This document shows, piece by piece, positions 26,346 to 35,737 of a DNA stretch of 64,000 nt (positions within the stretch are counted from its first letter, which is position 1; the number at the start of each line of letters is the position of its first letter). The DNA lies in the NCBI GenBank assembly GCA_026692725.1, contig JAPMUG010000001.1, positions 682,001 to 746,000 on the forward strand, in the 5' to 3' direction. The stretch comes from Ecytonucleospora hepatopenaei. Its lineage: Eukaryota > Microsporidia > Enterocytozoonidae. The translations under genes and the position numbers were made by a program. The notes beneath the pieces are model-generated. The model had not been told where the DNA came from and did no database searches. It worked only from the letters and a program-made list of their open reading frames with translations.

Positions 26346-26630
26346 TTATCCTGATAAATCATCTTCAATTTTCTTAAAAACCTGAGCCATTTCTTTTGTT
26401 TTTACATTTAATGTGTTCCATAAAATATTGAGCATGATTTTTGTATTTTCAGCTTCAGAACTTAATTTTTTTGAATAATAAGAAATTCTTGATCTTCTTT
26501 TGTCAATGGTTTCTTTAAGTATTTTTTTAAATTCTTCAAGTTTATTTTGTTCCAATGTTTTTAAGATTTCTTTAAGCTCTACCACTGATAAACCTTCAAT
26601 TTTTTCGTATTTGTTAAACTCAAATTTCAT
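26346..26630 (-). CDS. small helical hypothetical protein, 94 aa
   Basis: I take the ATG at 26630 (MKFEFNKYEKIEG), because AAACCCATTGTATACG lies upstream; the frame is open about 30 codons further with no supported start. The protein is predicted all-helical and charged: ELKEILKTLEQNKLEEFKKIL is one helix and SYYSKKLSSEAENTKIMLNIL another. It ends KKIEDDLSG. It resembles a small coiled-coil subunit but is otherwise unassigned. It is convergent with TAF4, with a 9-bp gap. Confidence 0.6.
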   Translation of the reverse strand: MKFEFNKYEKIEGLSVVELKEILKTLEQNKLEEFKKILKETIDKRRSRISYYSKKLSSEAENTKIMLNILWNTLNVKTKEMAQVFKKIEDDLSG

Positions 26631-26814
26631 TAATTCGTATACAATGGGTTTAAAATAGATGCGTAAATTATACAAACTATTTGTATAATATATTTTCAAA
26701 ATAAAAATACCAAAAACCAATTAAAACAGAAAAAATCCAATGTTTTTATTAAATCGTTTTAAAGAAAATTGAGATTATAAAAAAGAATTTTAAAAACTGC
26801 AAAATTTTTCCCTT

Positions 26815-29619
26815 ATGAATTCGGAACAACAAAAATTAAGAAGTTTAATTGTAGACACTCTTAATTCAGATACAAATATAAGAAATGCCGCTGAACAGCA
26901 ATTAAATACGTGTGTCAAAAATGTAGAAATTTTAAAATGTATCCATGAGAATCTTATACGTGATGAAAATTTTATGGTATGTAAAGCAAGTGGAATTTTT
27001 TTGGTAAACAAATTAAGAGAAATTTATGAAGAGAATGAAATACAACAATTTATTTTATTTTTTGAACAGCATGTTTTTGAACATTTGGTATATGCAAAAA
27101 CACAAAATGAGCTTGATGTTTACAAAAAACTTTTATGCGTATTTTTTGAAAAAGCAAAAGAAGAGAAAGTAAAGTTTATTTTACACCAAGTAGGAGCATC
27201 ATTTACACAGAAAGAACATGAAAAAATAAGAGCAGGTTTGATTGCATTGAATGTATTTTTTGACTCGGAAGTCTATGGTTCTGTACTTGTTCAATCTATA
27301 AAAGCATGTTTTTCTTCATATGGAAATGCGTTTGCAGAAGTTGTTCAAATGTCAACTCAAAGCAATAACTATGAATTTCAAAAATTAATTTTTGAAATCC
27401 TGCACAAAATTTATGACATGTATAACATTCCAACTGAATTGTGTGAAATTTCTGTTTTTAATTTTTATATAGAACAAGCTTTACTTGTTGTAAGAGGAAT
27501 GGAATATAAAAACTTAGAATTTGTTTGTGCTAAAAAATGGGCTTATGTATTTTTACAAAATGCAACCAAGAAGGGAATTAAAAAGTTTTTTAAAAGCAGT
27601 GAACTCAATAAACACGTTCAAAATGAAAATTTTATTTTAGGTGTAGCCAATGTATTTAGTAGTGTTATAGATGAATTTAAAAATAATAATACACCAGAAG
27701 AAGATTTTTTAGTTTCGGCTGCACAATTTTTTGAGGTTTTATGCTCTAAAAATGACGAGACAAAAACAATTTTCAAAAATTATTTGCAGAAAGTTGTTTA
27801 CGAGTTTGTCATTCCATGTTTTAAATATGATGAGCAAACAGAAGCTTTGTTTGAGGCAGATCCAACGGCATATTTAAACGAAAGGTATAACTTTTCAACA
27901 AAGCAATTAAGAGCAAATATAAGTCAGCTTTTTTATAGCATTGTAAAGTACAACAAAACATTTGAAGGTCCGTTAATTGAATTGTTGATCCAATTGTTGA
28001 ATGATAACAACACACAAATGGAAATTAAATATGGTGCATTGGGTCTTTTGTCTGAAGTTTCTTCGCAAACCCAGAAAGTAATGGGTGAAGAAGGTTATTA
28101 TACTTTTTTGGTGAATTTAATTCAAAAAATATTAGCAAGTGGAAATCTTTACATGGCTTCTCAATTATTTTTATATATGAGTTTATGTCCAGAACTAAAT
28201 TTAAAGAAAAATGATTTTGAGGTGCTACTCAAAGAGGTGTTTAGATATGCGCAGCATGAAAATATAGCTTTAAAGGTAGAAAGCACCCTTGCTATACAGT
28301 TCTTTTTTGCGTCAGAAGATTGTATATCTCAAATTCATGCATTTGTTCCAGGGTTACTGGAGACTGTTTTGAAATACAATCGACTTTATCCGTCAGAAGC
28401 TCTTTCATCATTTCTTGAATATATAGTGGAGTGTTTTGATGACGTAATGGTTGATTTTGCACCTAGATTTGTAACAACAATAATTGGGGCAATAAATGAT
28501 CTTCTTAAGGAGGGTGAAGTTGATTATTATCAGACATCAACGTATATTACGACAGTTGATAAGTTTGTTCAAGCAGCGTCAGACAGATCAAACATTTTAA
28601 ACAATTTGTATGAAATATCAGTAGGTGTGATTTATATGATAATAAAAAATGAGCATTTTGATTTGTTTTCAGAAACAATTGCCTTAATGAATTCTTTTTT
28701 ATTTGCCATGGAAAAGGTTGATGACAGGGCGTATGAAATTTTTAAGGCGGTGATAAGCACCGATTCCGATGAGCTGTGCATGTACATTGAAGAAATCGAA
28801 ATGTTTATGGATAATTACGTATCGTTTGGAGGAGATGCGATGATAAACAGCGAAGTATTGGCAGCATTTAACAAAGTTTTTGACATGTTTTTTATTTGTG
28901 ATGATGTCGAAGATGGAGGTTTTTATTCCAGAGATGTGATTGCTGCATGCAACATAATCAACGCACTTTTATGTTACAGGGGAAGTTTGGTAAAATCGTG
29001 TCAGGGTAATTTTATTCCAAATATTGTGAACAAGGTGCTCGGCATGTTTTCTAACATCATGGATGATAGTATTCCATGTATAGTTAATGTACTGGATCTC
29101 TTAATGAATTGTATTGTGGTAGATACTGCAAATTGCTTGTCTGTCATAGGTGATTATAAAGCAAAGTTTTATGCTAAAATATGGGAAAACAGCTACAATT
29201 TTATCAGGGTAATTGATAAAAAAATTTATTTGCTATTCATAAATGCAATATTCACACTACCAGTTGACGGTTCTATTGACATGCAAGAGATGAACAAGTC
29301 ATTTGTGCATGTTTTTGGTACTTTACCTGGAGCAATACAAAAAAGAAACAAGATGATGGATGGGGAGTATGATGATGAAGACGAGGAAAAAGAAAATGAC
29401 GATGATTTTTATGATAGCGATGATTCAAAACTACATGAAGATATTTACACATACAGTGAATATGACAAAATTGATGTCTACTCACTAGTTAAAAATATGC
29501 TCTCAAATGTTGTGCCTGGAACTGTTGGACAAAATTTATTGTCTTCTATGCAACAACAGCAGATTAGTGTCATTCAAAAGATTCTGTGCAATCCACAAGA
29601 ACAGCAAAAATTAAAATAA
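26815..29619 (+). CDS. importin-beta family karyopherin, importin-7/Nmd5 type
   Basis: This 934-residue HEAT-repeat protein opens with an importin-beta N-terminal domain: IRNAAEQQLNTCVKN, then MVCKASGIFLVNKLREIYE. Later, DDNNTQMEIKYGALGLLSEVS and CISQIHAFVPGLLETV continue the array. Near the C-terminus an acidic patch (DDEDEEKENDDDFYDSDDS) precedes YDKIDVYSLVKNML. That order, acidic loop followed by an xDxY/F segment, is typical of the importin-7/8 and Nmd5/Sxm1 branch, which imports ribosomal proteins and histones. It is ~100 residues shorter than the yeast proteins. The start element is TTTTTCCCTTATG. Confidence 0.82.
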   Translation: MNSEQQKLRSLIVDTLNSDTNIRNAAEQQLNTCVKNVEILKCIHENLIRDENFMVCKASGIFLVNKLREIYEENEIQQFILFFEQHVFEHLVYAKTQNELDVYKKLLCVFFEKAKEEKVKFILHQVGASFTQKEHEKIRAGLIALNVFFDSEVYGSVLVQSIKACFSSYGNAFAEVVQMSTQSNNYEFQKLIFEILHKIYDMYNIPTELCEISVFNFYIEQALLVVRGMEYKNLEFVCAKKWAYVFLQNATKKGIKKFFKSSELNKHVQNENFILGVANVFSSVIDEFKNNNTPEEDFLVSAAQFFEVLCSKNDETKTIFKNYLQKVVYEFVIPCFKYDEQTEALFEADPTAYLNERYNFSTKQLRANISQLFYSIVKYNKTFEGPLIELLIQLLNDNNTQMEIKYGALGLLSEVSSQTQKVMGEEGYYTFLVNLIQKILASGNLYMASQLFLYMSLCPELNLKKNDFEVLLKEVFRYAQHENIALKVESTLAIQFFFASEDCISQIHAFVPGLLETVLKYNRLYPSEALSSFLEYIVECFDDVMVDFAPRFVTTIIGAINDLLKEGEVDYYQTSTYITTVDKFVQAASDRSNILNNLYEISVGVIYMIIKNEHFDLFSETIALMNSFLFAMEKVDDRAYEIFKAVISTDSDELCMYIEEIEMFMDNYVSFGGDAMINSEVLAAFNKVFDMFFICDDVEDGGFYSRDVIAACNIINALLCYRGSLVKSCQGNFIPNIVNKVLGMFSNIMDDSIPCIVNVLDLLMNCIVVDTANCLSVIGDYKAKFYAKIWENSYNFIRVIDKKIYLLFINAIFTLPVDGSIDMQEMNKSFVHVFGTLPGAIQKRNKMMDGEYDDEDEEKENDDDFYDSDDSKLHEDIYTYSEYDKIDVYSLVKNMLSNVVPGTVGQNLLSSMQQQQISVIQKILCNPQEQQKLK

Positions 29620-29668
29620 TTTTTCTTTTTGTTTACAAACAAATATTTTTATACAAACCAACCCTATC

Positions 29669-30079
29669 ATGATAGAAATAAATGTTAATGAAAAGAAAAA
29701 TTTGGTTACCAAGAGAAATCACGGTGGAAAAATATTGCTTAATGACAATAAAAACAAAAACCAATATGAAGGGGTAAGTATTATTGAATTTTATTCTCAA
29801 AAAGATTATTTAGAAAACAAAGCAGTTGACAATGATTCTATGATTCTTGTAAAATTCTTAAAATATAGTACCATGATCTTTTTAGTGGTTTTTCTATCTA
29901 CTTTTTTTGCAATTCATGCAAGTTCATTTTGGGCCATAGCAGAAAATAAGTGGGAATCAAGTATGGGATGGGCCATGCTTAGGGATATAGGAATAGGTAC
30001 AGGCATATTTCTGTGTTGGATCATGGGTGTTTCTTATTTTTTTACGAGATCTTCAAGGCATGCACAAATTTCTAAATAA
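29669..30079 (+). CDS. small membrane protein, 136 aa, unknown
   Basis: An N-terminal hydrophilic part (~65 residues) is followed by two membrane segments: residues ~68-90 (STMIFLVVFLSTFFAIHA) and ~107-124 (IGIGTGIFLCWIMGVSYFF). The short loop between them contains ENKWESSMGWAML. It ends in a basic tail (TRSSRHAQISK). The topology suggests both ends face the cytosol. AACCAACCCTATC lies before the ATG at 29669. I cannot assign it. Confidence 0.65.
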   Translation: MIEINVNEKKNLVTKRNHGGKILLNDNKNKNQYEGVSIIEFYSQKDYLENKAVDNDSMILVKFLKYSTMIFLVVFLSTFFAIHASSFWAIAENKWESSMGWAMLRDIGIGTGIFLCWIMGVSYFFTRSSRHAQISK

Positions 30080-30106
30080 ATTTCTGTAAAATTTTAATCC
30101 TTAATT

Positions 30107-31636
30107 ATGCAAGGAAATCAAATGCTTTTTGAAACAGAAAAAATAGAAGATTGTAGACAAGGTAAACTACAAACAGTTTCAAACATAGAAGTATGTGAAA
30201 AAATAGCAAGGTTTTTGTCAAAAACACTGGGTCCTTATGGTCTCGACAAGTTGTTTTACGGACAAACACTGTTGATAACTAATGATGGGGCAACAATAAT
30301 GGAAAACATGTCTTTTTCTCATCCAATAGGACAACTTCTTGCTAATCTGAGCAAAGCACAGGATCACGAGGTTGGCGATGGAACAACCAGTGTTATTTTA
30401 TTAACTTCTGCGATACTCGGCCAGTTTAAAGAATTTATTTTAAAAGATTATACAGTAGAAGAAATAAGAGGTGTTTTGAACAAATGTATGACAGATTGTT
30501 TATCCAAGTTAAATCGTATAAAAATAAAATTTGATGAAGATAAGTTGATAAAGCTTGCGTGCACTTGTTTAAATTCAAAAAACATAAGAAATAACAAGGA
30601 AAAGTATGCAAAAAAACTAGTGGAAATATTAGCACAAGAAACAGAAAAAGAGCTTTTTATATCAACCATTCCAGAAGGTTCCTTACAAGAGCCTGTAATT
30701 CTCAATGGTGTTGTGTTTGAAAAAACATTTACCTATGCAGGATATGAGCAACAACCACGTAAATTGGAAAATGCGAAGATTGTGTGTATTGATATAGAAT
30801 TAGAGTGGAAAAACGAGAAGGAAAATGCGTTATTAAAAATTGATAGTGTTGAAAGTTATCAAAAAATTGTTGACACAGAATATTTGCTATTAAAAGAAAA
30901 AATGGATGACCTTATAGAATTTGGTGCCAAGATTGTGCTGAGTTCAAAAAGCATCGGTGACTTGGCGACACAGTATTTTGCAGCACATGGAATATTTTCA
31001 GCAGGAAGGGTAGGTAAGGAATTGGAAAAAATTACAGCTGCTTTTGGCGGCAGAATTAACACAACAACAAAGCATTTGAGCTGCGGGCATGTTGAGTTAT
31101 TTGAAGAAAGACAGTTAGGTGCATCCAGATACAATTACTTTATAAGTTCAAAATCAAAGGTTAAGACACTTTTGTTGCGTGGACCGGGCAGACAAGTGGT
31201 TGATGAAGTTGAGAGGGCAGTGCACGATGCCGTTTGCGTGTTAAAGAAGGTGATTTTTACAAAAGAAATTGTTACAGGTGGAGGGTCTGTGGAAATGATT
31301 ATGAGTAATGTGTGTAGAAAAAACTTTAAAGATGCAGGCGCTAGGGAAAAGTTTCTTTTTAAAGCCATAGGAATGGCTTTTGAAAAAATACCGCTTTTAT
31401 TAGCGCAGAATTTTGGATTGGACCCAATGATTCACATCCAAAAATTGAGATCTGCCCATTTTGAAAATAAAGAAAGTTATGGTATTTCTGCTTATGGGCC
31501 TGAAGACATGAACAAGTTGGGTATCTATGAACCTTTGAGCGTGAAGACCAATATGATCAAAGCTGCTTTTGCAACTGTAGACACAATATTGTCAATAAAA
31601 GGTACGCTCGTTAACACGCATGCTGAAAATCAATAA
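30107..31636 (+). CDS. CCT7: T-complex chaperonin subunit eta (CCT7)
   Basis: A 509-residue group II chaperonin subunit of the cytosolic TRiC/CCT ring that folds actin and tubulin. The ATP-binding motifs are LSKTLGPYGLDK, TNDGATIM and VGDGTTSV (catalytic Asp of GDGTT), and the equatorial GGGSVEM motif is present. The apical segment GASRYNYFISSKSKVKTLLLRGP matches the eta-specific RYNFF...LRGG region, and HPIGQLL fits the eta HPAAKTL. Subunit identity is therefore probably eta. The first ATG (30107) and the second (30122) are both possible starts; ATCC and TTAATT precede the first. Confidence 0.9.
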   Translation: MQGNQMLFETEKIEDCRQGKLQTVSNIEVCEKIARFLSKTLGPYGLDKLFYGQTLLITNDGATIMENMSFSHPIGQLLANLSKAQDHEVGDGTTSVILLTSAILGQFKEFILKDYTVEEIRGVLNKCMTDCLSKLNRIKIKFDEDKLIKLACTCLNSKNIRNNKEKYAKKLVEILAQETEKELFISTIPEGSLQEPVILNGVVFEKTFTYAGYEQQPRKLENAKIVCIDIELEWKNEKENALLKIDSVESYQKIVDTEYLLLKEKMDDLIEFGAKIVLSSKSIGDLATQYFAAHGIFSAGRVGKELEKITAAFGGRINTTTKHLSCGHVELFEERQLGASRYNYFISSKSKVKTLLLRGPGRQVVDEVERAVHDAVCVLKKVIFTKEIVTGGGSVEMIMSNVCRKNFKDAGAREKFLFKAIGMAFEKIPLLLAQNFGLDPMIHIQKLRSAHFENKESYGISAYGPEDMNKLGIYEPLSVKTNMIKAAFATVDTILSIKGTLVNTHAENQ

Positions 31637-31653
31637 ATTTTTATTCCTTGTTT

Positions 31654-32523
31654 ATGCTTTTTGTGCCTGTCAAATTTGTTTTTGACAAAAATTTTAAACA
31701 TAAAAAAGAAGTGTATGGAATTTCTCGTAGTATTTTAGACATTAAAATAATAGATAACCACTTTTATACAAGATTGTTTGAAAAATATGAAGATGATAGT
31801 GTTGAATTACACTCTAGTAAAAGTTATGCTGCTATTTTCTGTCCTAGTTTTGAAGAAGGTGATTTTATTACAATTTTTGTGACAGATGATAACAATCAAA
31901 ATATAGAAGACAATGTGATTGTATTTGATAAACATACATTTCGCAACAAAGTAGAAGACATAGTTTTAAATACCAAGATACAATACAACCATCTTAAATT
32001 AGAAATGGGCAATTGGAAGAGTATTTTTAGACCTAAGACATCTTATCAAAGAAAAACACACGCAGAAGCATGTTTTTACACAGGGGATTTTAAGACAGCA
32101 GAAATTTTATTTAAAAAAATCATAAAAAATTACACTGTTTATTCAGAAAGAATGATAGGCATGTGTGAATACATGCAGCACAACCAAACATCAAACATGC
32201 TGTTGTTTGATTTTTTTATACTTAATGATGATTACAATGCCATGTACAACTGCATAAAATATTGTACGTCTGAAGATATAAAGTATAAAATATCAAAAAA
32301 GTTGTTAAAAATGAAAATAGATGTCAAAAAGCGTATGCTTCTTTTATACATTTGTATTAAATTGAATTTAAATCAGAAAAGGTGGAAATTTACAGACAAA
32401 TATAAAGAAGACATGATATGTTCTATAGAAAATGACCGTGCAAATAAAAACAATCAAATGTGGACAGTGATATTTTCACGTATCCAACAAGAAATAGAAG
32501 AAGCACAAAGAAATAGTAAATGA
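31654..32523 (+). CDS. helical-repeat protein, 289 aa, possibly Trs85/TRAPPC8-like
   Basis: I do not firmly recognise it. The N-terminal ~115 residues are alpha/beta. Residues ~120-175 (GNWKSIFRPKTSYQRK then HAEACFYTGDFKTAEILFKKIIKNY) look like a TPR-like helical hairpin that recalls the start of the helical part of TRAPPC8/Trs85. The remainder is helical and Lys-rich, ending EEAQRNSK. TRAPPC8 is much longer, so this would be a fragment-sized version; an unrelated TPR protein is equally possible. The ATG at 31654 (ATTCCTTGTTT upstream) is chosen over an in-frame TTG six bases earlier. It is 17 bp after CCT7. Confidence 0.6.
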   Translation: MLFVPVKFVFDKNFKHKKEVYGISRSILDIKIIDNHFYTRLFEKYEDDSVELHSSKSYAAIFCPSFEEGDFITIFVTDDNNQNIEDNVIVFDKHTFRNKVEDIVLNTKIQYNHLKLEMGNWKSIFRPKTSYQRKTHAEACFYTGDFKTAEILFKKIIKNYTVYSERMIGMCEYMQHNQTSNMLLFDFFILNDDYNAMYNCIKYCTSEDIKYKISKKLLKMKIDVKKRMLLLYICIKLNLNQKRWKFTDKYKEDMICSIENDRANKNNQMWTVIFSRIQQEIEEAQRNSK

Positions 32524-32605
32524 TATTTTATAAACAATTTGTTAATATTTATTTTGTAAGTTAAAATACTTTATTTAAATTAAAAAACAATAAATAAAAC
32601 TTTAC

Positions 32606-34270
32606 TTAAATTTCTTTAACCAATGCATTATACATAAACTCATTTGTGCTTTTAAAATCAACTGGTAAAAAAGACCCACATGTAATTTTTTTGGATACCT
32701 GTTCATTATAAACACTGTCTTTTATTCTTATTTTCATGTATACCTCTTTACCTATCGCATCCTTAACTATTTTTGTTGCTTCCTCATTGTCTGTCTCTTT
32801 GTATGAATTTAATTCCTCTGCGGTCACATTAAACAAACTTTTTGCTGCCTCATCAAAAACTGTAACCCACACTTGACCAGTACAATCACTTACATTAAAT
32901 GTAGCCATGTATCTATAACTGCACTTCTCATACGAATCATTGCATTTTTCACACCTATATTCACCATTGTCTTCCTGTGTGACTTTTTTATTACACCCTT
33001 CATTTGGACATGCACTGTAGTAAAGTGAGTCTTCTTTCACATACATTATTGTCCCTAAAATAAAACCATATTCAGCATTTTCTTCAATAAGATTGCTTAT
33101 AAACTGTCTTTTTATTAATGTGTTTGGTTTCTCTATTTTTACGCTTTTTCCCTCCTTTTCATACCATGCTAATATCTTAATAGCTTCTGGTTCCTCACTG
33201 CCATTTACTATTTGAGATGATGTCACTGTACTTAAACTGACTCCATTATAATTTGATGTTTTCACTCCTTTAAAACAGCAGATGGTTTCTAATGTAAAAT
33301 CTTCAGCTGCTTTTTCTCCCCACAGTGTTATTTTTATAGATCCTGTTTCATCTAACAAAAGAATGTCTCTTTTTTCCAACTCCTTTCCTGTGCTTTTTAC
33401 AGTAACTGTTCGCATCTCATAAACTTCTTTCACTATTCCACATACATCTACAAACTGTTGTTCACATGTAATGTCCTTGATTCTATTAAAGCTAAAGGTA
33501 TACGCAGGAACACCATCATCCTCTACCATATTCATTTTAGACATATCATCCAAATGTATTTCATATTCGTGTTTGTTTCTGGAATATTTTTGGTTTGCCA
33601 TTTTAATAGATCCATTTATTATTTCGTAAACTTTTCCATTTTGTACAACAGGGAAAAACAAATCTACAGCATTTCCAAAACACACTATTTTTATCTGTGC
33701 TGTTTTGTCTAAAAATTCAAAAGAAAACAATTTATTGTCACCTTTTGGTGTTTTATATGTTTTTATGTCTGACTTTGATACTACACGACCTGTGATAGTC
33801 CATGCACTTATGAAAGGATTAAGGTCTTTGATTGCAAAAAAACTGATTCCTGTCTCTTTCTTTTGTTTTTTTATAACTTCACTGTTGCACTTGTTTTCTT
33901 CTGATTTCTCATTTTTTCCTTTTTCTTTTATATCCTTTGGATTTCCAATTTTTTGAGTTTGTTTTTCAAACCCATGAATGCTGCTTATCAAAACATAGGT
34001 ATGTGTTTCATTTTGAGAAACAGTAAAGCGATTAAGCTGCAAAAAATCATTGCTTTGAATTTGCTTTGCCTCTAATTGTTGACATATTTCACTAGCCAAA
34101 GCGCATTTTATTTTATATTCACCATCGCTTATATACCCTTTGTAACGTAATTTATTGTCTTTGCTTGCTGTTTTATATGCATCTAGTAGTTGGACTACTG
34201 GTGAGTCATAAAGCTTGTTATTTGTATCTTTTTTACTTAAAACAAAAATTGTGTCTTTTTTCAATTCCAT
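32606..34270 (-). CDS. RFA1: replication protein A large subunit (RPA1)
   Basis: This 554-residue single-stranded DNA-binding protein works in replication and repair. Residues 1-110 form a recognisable RPA70N-like OB domain. A Lys/Glu linker leads to DNA-binding domain A around residues ~145-265 (NPFISAWTITGRVVSKSDIK, FSFEFLDKTAQIKIVCFG). Domain B follows (CGIVKEVYEMRTVTVKSTGKE...DILLLDETGSIKITLWG). The C-terminal domain C contains the zinc ribbon ACPNEGCNKK...YRCEKC, and then MATFNVSDCTGQVWVTVFDEAA. All four OB folds are kept, although the protein is shorter than the ~620-residue norm. The start element is AAACCCATCAATG. Confidence 0.95.
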   Translation of the reverse strand: MELKKDTIFVLSKKDTNNKLYDSPVVQLLDAYKTASKDNKLRYKGYISDGEYKIKCALASEICQQLEAKQIQSNDFLQLNRFTVSQNETHTYVLISSIHGFEKQTQKIGNPKDIKEKGKNEKSEENKCNSEVIKKQKKETGISFFAIKDLNPFISAWTITGRVVSKSDIKTYKTPKGDNKLFSFEFLDKTAQIKIVCFGNAVDLFFPVVQNGKVYEIINGSIKMANQKYSRNKHEYEIHLDDMSKMNMVEDDGVPAYTFSFNRIKDITCEQQFVDVCGIVKEVYEMRTVTVKSTGKELEKRDILLLDETGSIKITLWGEKAAEDFTLETICCFKGVKTSNYNGVSLSTVTSSQIVNGSEEPEAIKILAWYEKEGKSVKIEKPNTLIKRQFISNLIEENAEYGFILGTIMYVKEDSLYYSACPNEGCNKKVTQEDNGEYRCEKCNDSYEKCSYRYMATFNVSDCTGQVWVTVFDEAAKSLFNVTAEELNSYKETDNEEATKIVKDAIGKEVYMKIRIKDSVYNEQVSKKITCGSFLPVDFKSTNEFMYNALVKEI

Positions 34271-34909
34271 TGATGGGTTTAAGTTTTTTAAATTTTAAAA
34301 TGAAAATGTAAATAAAAATTATAATGAAAATGACAGTAAATTTTGCTTGAAAACATAACCTTGTTTTATTAAAATGGTACGTTTATGACAAACAACAACA
34401 TTTTAAGGTTTTTGTTTTAATCACAATAAACTCAAAAAACACTTACAAATGTGTTTATGGATATATAAATGTAATTTATATTTTAAATTGTGTGTTTAAT
34501 AAATCTATAAGTATATTTATTGGTTTTTTATCATCTACCTTCTTTTACTTCCTTTTTTACTGTTTTTATACATAGTTAATAAATAAGGATATTTTTGTCA
34601 GCTTGTGACATTTGTAAAATAAGAATTGATGTATTTTACTCCTTTAACTCCTTTAAAAGTATATAAGAAGAAAAAGTTTCCCCTATATCTTAACATTAAT
34701 TAAACTGATACATATTGTAAAACATGAACAATAATACTAATAAACTATTTATTAATGACTCTCAATACTCTGTCTCTGGCAATTTTAAATTAAATTAATG
34801 CACAATAGGTATTGAACATGAGAAAACGTGTAAAAAATATAAATATCTAGCTTTAATTAATAATTGTGAAATAATGTACACTTAACACATGACACAAGTC
34901 TACATTTTC
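34271..34909. other. longest spacer of the window, no gene seen
   Basis: The spacer of 639 bp between RPA1 and the Tim50/NIF-like gene is unusually long here. I find no frame with a start element and no tRNA fold. I looked for U6, U2, SRP and 5S signatures on both strands and did not see them. A pyrimidine-rich block with CTCCTTTAACTCCTTTAAAAG near 34640-34665 precedes TATATAAG and a CCCC at about 34681, which could be a promoter for an unrecognised RNA gene running rightward. That is speculation. Confidence 0.4.
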
Positions 34910-35479
34910 TCAAAATTTAGAAAATAAAAACGATAAAAATGATGGATTTCTAATGAATTGATTGTAAAAAGAAATTTTTTCATCTCGCTTTTTTTGAATA
35001 TTTTTGTTTATTTCATAAAAATTTAAAAATTCCTCCTTTTTATTTTTTAAAGGTAACAAATTATTTATATGAAGATAAATAATATAATCATCGAAATCTA
35101 TCATATGTGGTATTTTGTATGTTTTGTCAATACATTTTTTTAAATCGACTGGTTTTAAGCTTTTCTTATCCAATTTGCCTATAGTAACATTTAAAAAATC
35201 AAGTTTTTCATATAAAAGTGAATGTGGTGCTATTTTTGTACTTGTTAAAAAAACATTATAATGTTTTGATAGATATAAAAGGATAATACTGGCGTATTTA
35301 TGTGGCTTTATAAAATTTATAAAAAAGTTTTTTTCTGTTTTATAAAATAAGTCATCTATATCAATCACTAAATATTTGTTTTGTGATTTGCTATTATTAA
35401 AAACATCGTAGATATTAATTCTATCATTTATAAAACTATTTTTTCTTCTTTTTAACCATAAAAATTCAAAAATAAACAT
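34910..35479 (-). CDS. Tim50/NIF-like HAD-domain protein
   Basis: The 189-residue protein reads as a reduced NLI-interacting-factor (FCP1-like) domain. KYLVIDIDDLFYK replaces the DLDETL nucleophile motif. FINFIKPHKYASIILLYLSKHYNVFLTSTK matches the RPxxxxFL...L...Yei-v-wTs strand-helix pattern. MIDFDDYIIYLHINNLLPL matches the D-D-xx-xx...Q-P-E-N-A-I-P-l region. The order and spacing fit Tim50, whose HAD core is usually catalytically altered and which receives presequence proteins at the inner mitochondrial membrane. No membrane segment is visible, so a soluble FCP1-type phosphatase remains possible. TTCCCTG sits just before the ATG at 35479. Confidence 0.5.
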   Translation of the reverse strand: MFIFEFLWLKRRKNSFINDRINIYDVFNNSKSQNKYLVIDIDDLFYKTEKNFFINFIKPHKYASIILLYLSKHYNVFLTSTKIAPHSLLYEKLDFLNVTIGKLDKKSLKPVDLKKCIDKTYKIPHMIDFDDYIIYLHINNLLPLKNKKEEFLNFYEINKNIQKKRDEKISFYNQFIRNPSFLSFLFSKF

Positions 35480-35572
35480 CAGGGAATAAACAAAAAAATA
35501 ATTTGTTTATTGTAAACTTAAAAAAATATATTGCATAAAAAATTAAGTTTAAAACATCAATCTGTGTAAATT

Positions 35573-35737
35573 ATGATAGAATGTAAAAAGCACAAACATC
35601 AAAGCGACAATAACCTAACAAGTTTTAAATCAAGATCAACCAACAAAATTATAAATATAAACAAGCACCATTTTTATAAAAAAACATTTTTGTTTAAAGG
35701 ACGACGGATCTCAAAAATAAATTATGAATACCCTTAA
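35573..35737 (+). CDS. possible 54-aa basic peptide, abutting the next gene
   Basis: A frame from the ATG at 35573 stops at TAA 35735-35737, directly before the ATG at 35738. The product is rich in Lys, Arg, His, Ser and Asn (MIECKKHKHQSDNN... to ...GRRISKINYEYP). No CCC element lies at its start, and its last codons overlap the CCC element of the next gene. It may be a chance frame or a 5' leader of that gene. Confidence 0.25.
   Translation: MIECKKHKHQSDNNLTSFKSRSTNKIININKHHFYKKTFLFKGRRISKINYEYP

Noticed and set aside
34730..34800. ACAGAG-like string on the minus strand, considered as U6 snRNA
   Set aside because: The flanking conserved U6 sequence (GATTAGCATGGCCCC type) is missing on both strands.
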